In this document: in pieces, positions 39,080-41,511 of the stretch
Layout: each line of letters begins with the position of its first letter
Position numbering within the stretch: the stretch's first letter is position 1
Source of the DNA: a virus
IMG/VR virus record: IMGVR_UViG_3300022924_000009
Location: 1 to 41,511 of that record
Strand: one strand, 5' to 3'
DNA: 41,511 bases
Notes under the pieces: generated by a model
What the model was told of the DNA's origin: nothing
The model's input: the letters and a program-made list of their open reading frames with translations, nothing else
Database searches by the model: none
Translations under genes and position numbers: made by a program

Positions 39080-41511
39080 ATGGCAAACAAAGGCACCATA
39101 GACGAGATCGTTGACCCTAAGGCGTTCGCTCAGTTAGAGAAGCTTAACGGTGCCTTTATTGATGTGCGCGGTCAGCTCATAGGATTGATAAAGGATGCAA
39201 AGGGTTTCAGCGATGCTATAGGGGATTCAAAGTCTATAAAAGAGTTTGAGAATAACATCAAAAAATCAAATGCCGCTATTGATCAAATGGCGGTTGCTGC
39301 TGAGCGTACCAAAAAAACGGCAGTAGATGCAGAGACGCAAAAGCAAAAGGCTATAGAGGCAACGCTAAAGAAATTTGAAAAAGAATCTAAAGCCATTATA
39401 GAAGTTGAGCAAGCAGAAATAAACAGAGCTAAAACTGAAAAAGCAGTACAGGAGCTACAGAAAAAGGGGATCACTCAAAGCGCTGAAGTAGTAAAGGGAT
39501 TAGTTGAGCAAAAACTCAAGCTAAGTGAATTGAGTGCGCAGGAAAAGCAATTAAACAAAGATTTTGCTGCCGGTATAATCAATAATCAGCAATACACCAC
39601 TAGCATGACGGCCTTGAACTTAGAGGCTGGTAAGATAAAGGCTACAATGCAGGCCGAGGCCTCTGCCGTTAATCAATTGACTAAAGCAGAGAACGCTCAG
39701 GGCGGTAGCGTGAACCAACTCAGTGCTCAGCTAAACACGCTGAGGGCGTCATATAATTCACTCACTAAGGCAGAACGTGAAAACTCTCAAATAGGTGGAG
39801 TAATTATAAAAGATATTCAGAAGCTTGATAAAGAACTTAAGGCTGTTGATGCTACGCAAGGTGTATTCACCCGTAACGTGGGTAATTACTCCTCTGCGCT
39901 CAGTGGATTGCCTGGACCTATAGGAGGAGCTGTAAGTAGTATACAAAATTTCAGCGCTGCTTTATTCGCCAACCCTATCGCTATTGTAGTAGGGGCTCTA
40001 TACGGATTATACGAGGCATTTAAATTAAATGATGATGCGAGCAATAGAATTGCTGGTACTTTCAGGGGCCTTAAAAATGTAGTAGGTAATCTTTCCAATG
40101 AAATAGTTGACTTATTTAGCGGTCTTAACGAGGGTTTGTCTACCAGTAATGACGAAGTTGAAAAGTCAGGGGGAATATTCTCAAGCGTATTTGGTAGTAT
40201 CAAAGATACAGTAGGCGGCGTACTCGGTCAATTTGTAGATACCAATAAAACAGTAGCAAGGACTATTTTGGATATAATACCAGGTGGAGAAAAAATAAAA
40301 TCAATATACAAAGATGCTAAGGAATCTATACTAGGCGTAAAGGATGCTGTGATTGAAACGGTTGATGCTGGTGTAGCTTATGAGGTGATGCTTGACGACA
40401 TAGAGCAGCGTCAAAAGACATTCGATGTTGTTGTGTCCGATTTAAATTTAAATATTCAGAGACAAGCTACTATTGTAGCCGACGCCACCAAAGAATTTAA
40501 AGTAAGATTAACGGCTTTAGATGAAGAAAGCGCTTTACAAGCAAAAATAACAGGCGGCAAACTGGCCCTTATTGATTCAGAAATTAAAGCAAATAAAAAA
40601 CTAGCTCAGACTCTTGCCGCAGGTGGCACTCAGCGAGAGGAAATAGATTTTAAAATATTAGAATTACAGGCTAAAAGAAACGCAGCCTTACAAGAACAGG
40701 AGGCCCTTGAAACTACCAACGCTAAAAAGAGAGCTAAGTTTATTAAGGGTGAGGAGGCTGAAAGAGCAGCGGCAAACAAAAAAATCATTGACGATGAATA
40801 CAATTTGCAACGCCAGCGTATCGAAATACAACGCGATGGATTTAAAGCGGTAGCTGATAACTCAGCCCTCTCTCTTGAGGTTCGTCTTGCTGCTGAACAG
40901 TCGTACTATGACCGTCAGGCCTCTCTATTGAGTTTGTCACTTGCTCACGACCTTAAAGAGGTTGACTTAAGCAACACTAAGCGTATACAACTGAATGAAA
41001 AATTCAAAGCTGATACTGAAAAGAATGAAGCCGAGAGGGTAAAAAATATAAACAAAATCGCACTTGACTCTTACCGTCAGGCAGAGGATGAGTTTAGTAA
41101 ATCATTAAGTCGTAAAGAAAAATTAAGACTTGAGGGATTGCGTAATGATTTATTCGACATCGAAGCAGCACGAGACAGAGAACTTGCTGCTGTTGTAGGA
41201 AATTCTCAAGCTGCAAAAGATGAGCGTATAGCTATCGAAAGAAGATATACGCTTCTTTACATCGATGAACAAATAAAGCAAGCTGAGGCTGCAATAAAAG
41301 CTAGTGAAGCGGCAGGCCTAAAGGTTAATGAACAAGAGGCCCAACTGCAAGCGCTGCGAAGAAAAAGAAACGAAGCGGGCCTTGCTGACGATGCAAAAAC
41401 ACTTAAGACTAAAGAGCAACAGCAACAAGAGTTTTTACAGGCGACAAGTCAGATAAGCCAAGGCGTATTTGATTTATTAGGCTCTCTTTCTAATGCGTTA
41501 TATCAGTCTCA
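39080..41511 (+). CDS. Tail tape-measure protein, N-terminal part (continues at position 128)
   Basis: From the ATG at 39080 the frame is open to the window end and continues in phase after the 127-base overlap. Residues 1-260 are Lys/Glu/Ala-rich coiled coil (KKSNAAIDQMAVAAERTKK). A hydrophobic region at about 270-315 (SALSGLPGPIGGAVSSIQ, then NPIAIVVGALYGLYEAF) is the likely membrane-active part. Long helices follow (about 440-810). These are standard features of siphovirus tape measures. Full length about 1,040 residues; by the known ruler rule (about 1.5 angstrom per residue) it predicts a tail near 150 nm. Confidence 0.92.
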   Translation, partial: MANKGTIDEIVDPKAFAQLEKLNGAFIDVRGQLIGLIKDAKGFSDAIGDSKSIKEFENNIKKSNAAIDQMAVAAERTKKTAVDAETQKQKAIEATLKKFEKESKAIIEVEQAEINRAKTEKAVQELQKKGITQSAEVVKGLVEQKLKLSELSAQEKQLNKDFAAGIINNQQYTTSMTALNLEAGKIKATMQAEASAVNQLTKAENAQGGSVNQLSAQLNTLRASYNSLTKAERENSQIGGVIIKDIQKLDKELKAVDATQGVFTRNVGNYSSALSGLPGPIGGAVSSIQNFSAALFANPIAIVVGALYGLYEAFKLNDDASNRIAGTFRGLKNVVGNLSNEIVDLFSGLNEGLSTSNDEVEKSGGIFSSVFGSIKDTVGGVLGQFVDTNKTVARTILDIIPGGEKIKSIYKDAKESILGVKDAVIETVDAGVAYEVMLDDIEQRQKTFDVVVSDLNLNIQRQATIVADATKEFKVRLTALDEESALQAKITGGKLALIDSEIKANKKLAQTLAAGGTQREEIDFKILELQAKRNAALQEQEALETTNAKKRAKFIKGEEAERAAANKKIIDDEYNLQRQRIEIQRDGFKAVADNSALSLEVRLAAEQSYYDRQASLLSLSLAHDLKEVDLSNTKRIQLNEKFKADTEKNEAERVKNINKIALDSYRQAEDEFSKSLSRKEKLRLEGLRNDLFDIEAARDRELAAVVGNSQAAKDERIAIERRYTLLYIDEQIKQAEAAIKASEAAGLKVNEQEAQLQALRRKRNEAGLADDAKTLKTKEQQQQEFLQATSQISQGVFDLLGSLSNALYQS
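41385..41511. repeat. Terminal direct repeat, copy 2 (circularity overlap)
   Basis: Identical to positions 1-127. One copy should be removed to give the circular genome. Confidence 0.95.

Noticed and set aside
38477-39080. Programmed frameshift in the tail assembly chaperone
   Set aside because: The A-run near the 3' end (CCTAAAAAGGG) is not a classical slippery heptamer and no overlapping second frame of useful length reaches the tape-measure start.

Overview
The window is a complete, circular, tailed-phage (siphovirus-type) genome from a Bacteroidota host, opened inside the tape-measure gene. The first 127 bases are repeated exactly as the last 127, the signature of a circular contig cut by an assembler. 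The non-redundant genome is 41,384 bp, and the two fragments of the tape-measure gene at the window edges join in frame into one protein of about 1,040 residues. Host evidence: the only clear promoters follow the Bacteroidota pattern (TTTG, then TAnnTTTG about 21 bases later), translation starts are A-rich rather than Shine-Dalgarno-like, the primase-helicase has the VirE-type layout common in Bacteroidota elements, and secreted proteins have Bacteroidota-like signal peptides. No integrase, recombinase or partition gene is visible, so an obligately lytic or non-integrating lifestyle is most likely.

There are two transcription arms. A 190-bp divergent control region (18406-18595) carries a perfect 29-bp inverted repeat whose arms each hold the upstream promoter element of one arm. 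Leftward runs a cluster of about 20 small genes (12193-18405): small membrane proteins, a lipoprotein, an XRE-type regulator, two DUF551 proteins, a methyltransferase and a Stealth-like glycosyltransferase. Rightward runs everything else. It begins with an approximately 400-nt intricately folded, apparently non-coding RNA ending a few bases before a tRNA with CAT anticodon. Next come early and replication genes: a small possible DNA-binding protein, a four-TM coiled-coil protein, DnaQ-like exonuclease, SSB-like protein, SbcC/RecF-like ATPase, SF2 helicase, HNH-like protein and VirE-type primase-helicase. An iteron-rich, AT-rich candidate replication origin (29205-29522) follows, then a VRR-NUC nuclease.

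The late genes continue in the same direction: small and large terminase, portal, HK97-type protease, capsid, connectors, tail tube, tape measure (across the window ends), tail tip proteins, fibre-like proteins, and a lectin-SGNH esterase tail protein. They finish with a lysis cassette: GH108 muramidase, two holin-like membrane proteins and two spanin-like proteins, one laid out like a unimolecular spanin. The two arms meet at a 13-bp-stem hairpin at 12146-12178.

Most interesting points: the structured RNA joined to the tRNA, the mirror-image divergent promoter region, the iteron origin, the glycan-modifying gene pair, a Sec-signal-bearing fibre protein, and two phage proteins ending in SSB-like LPF tails.
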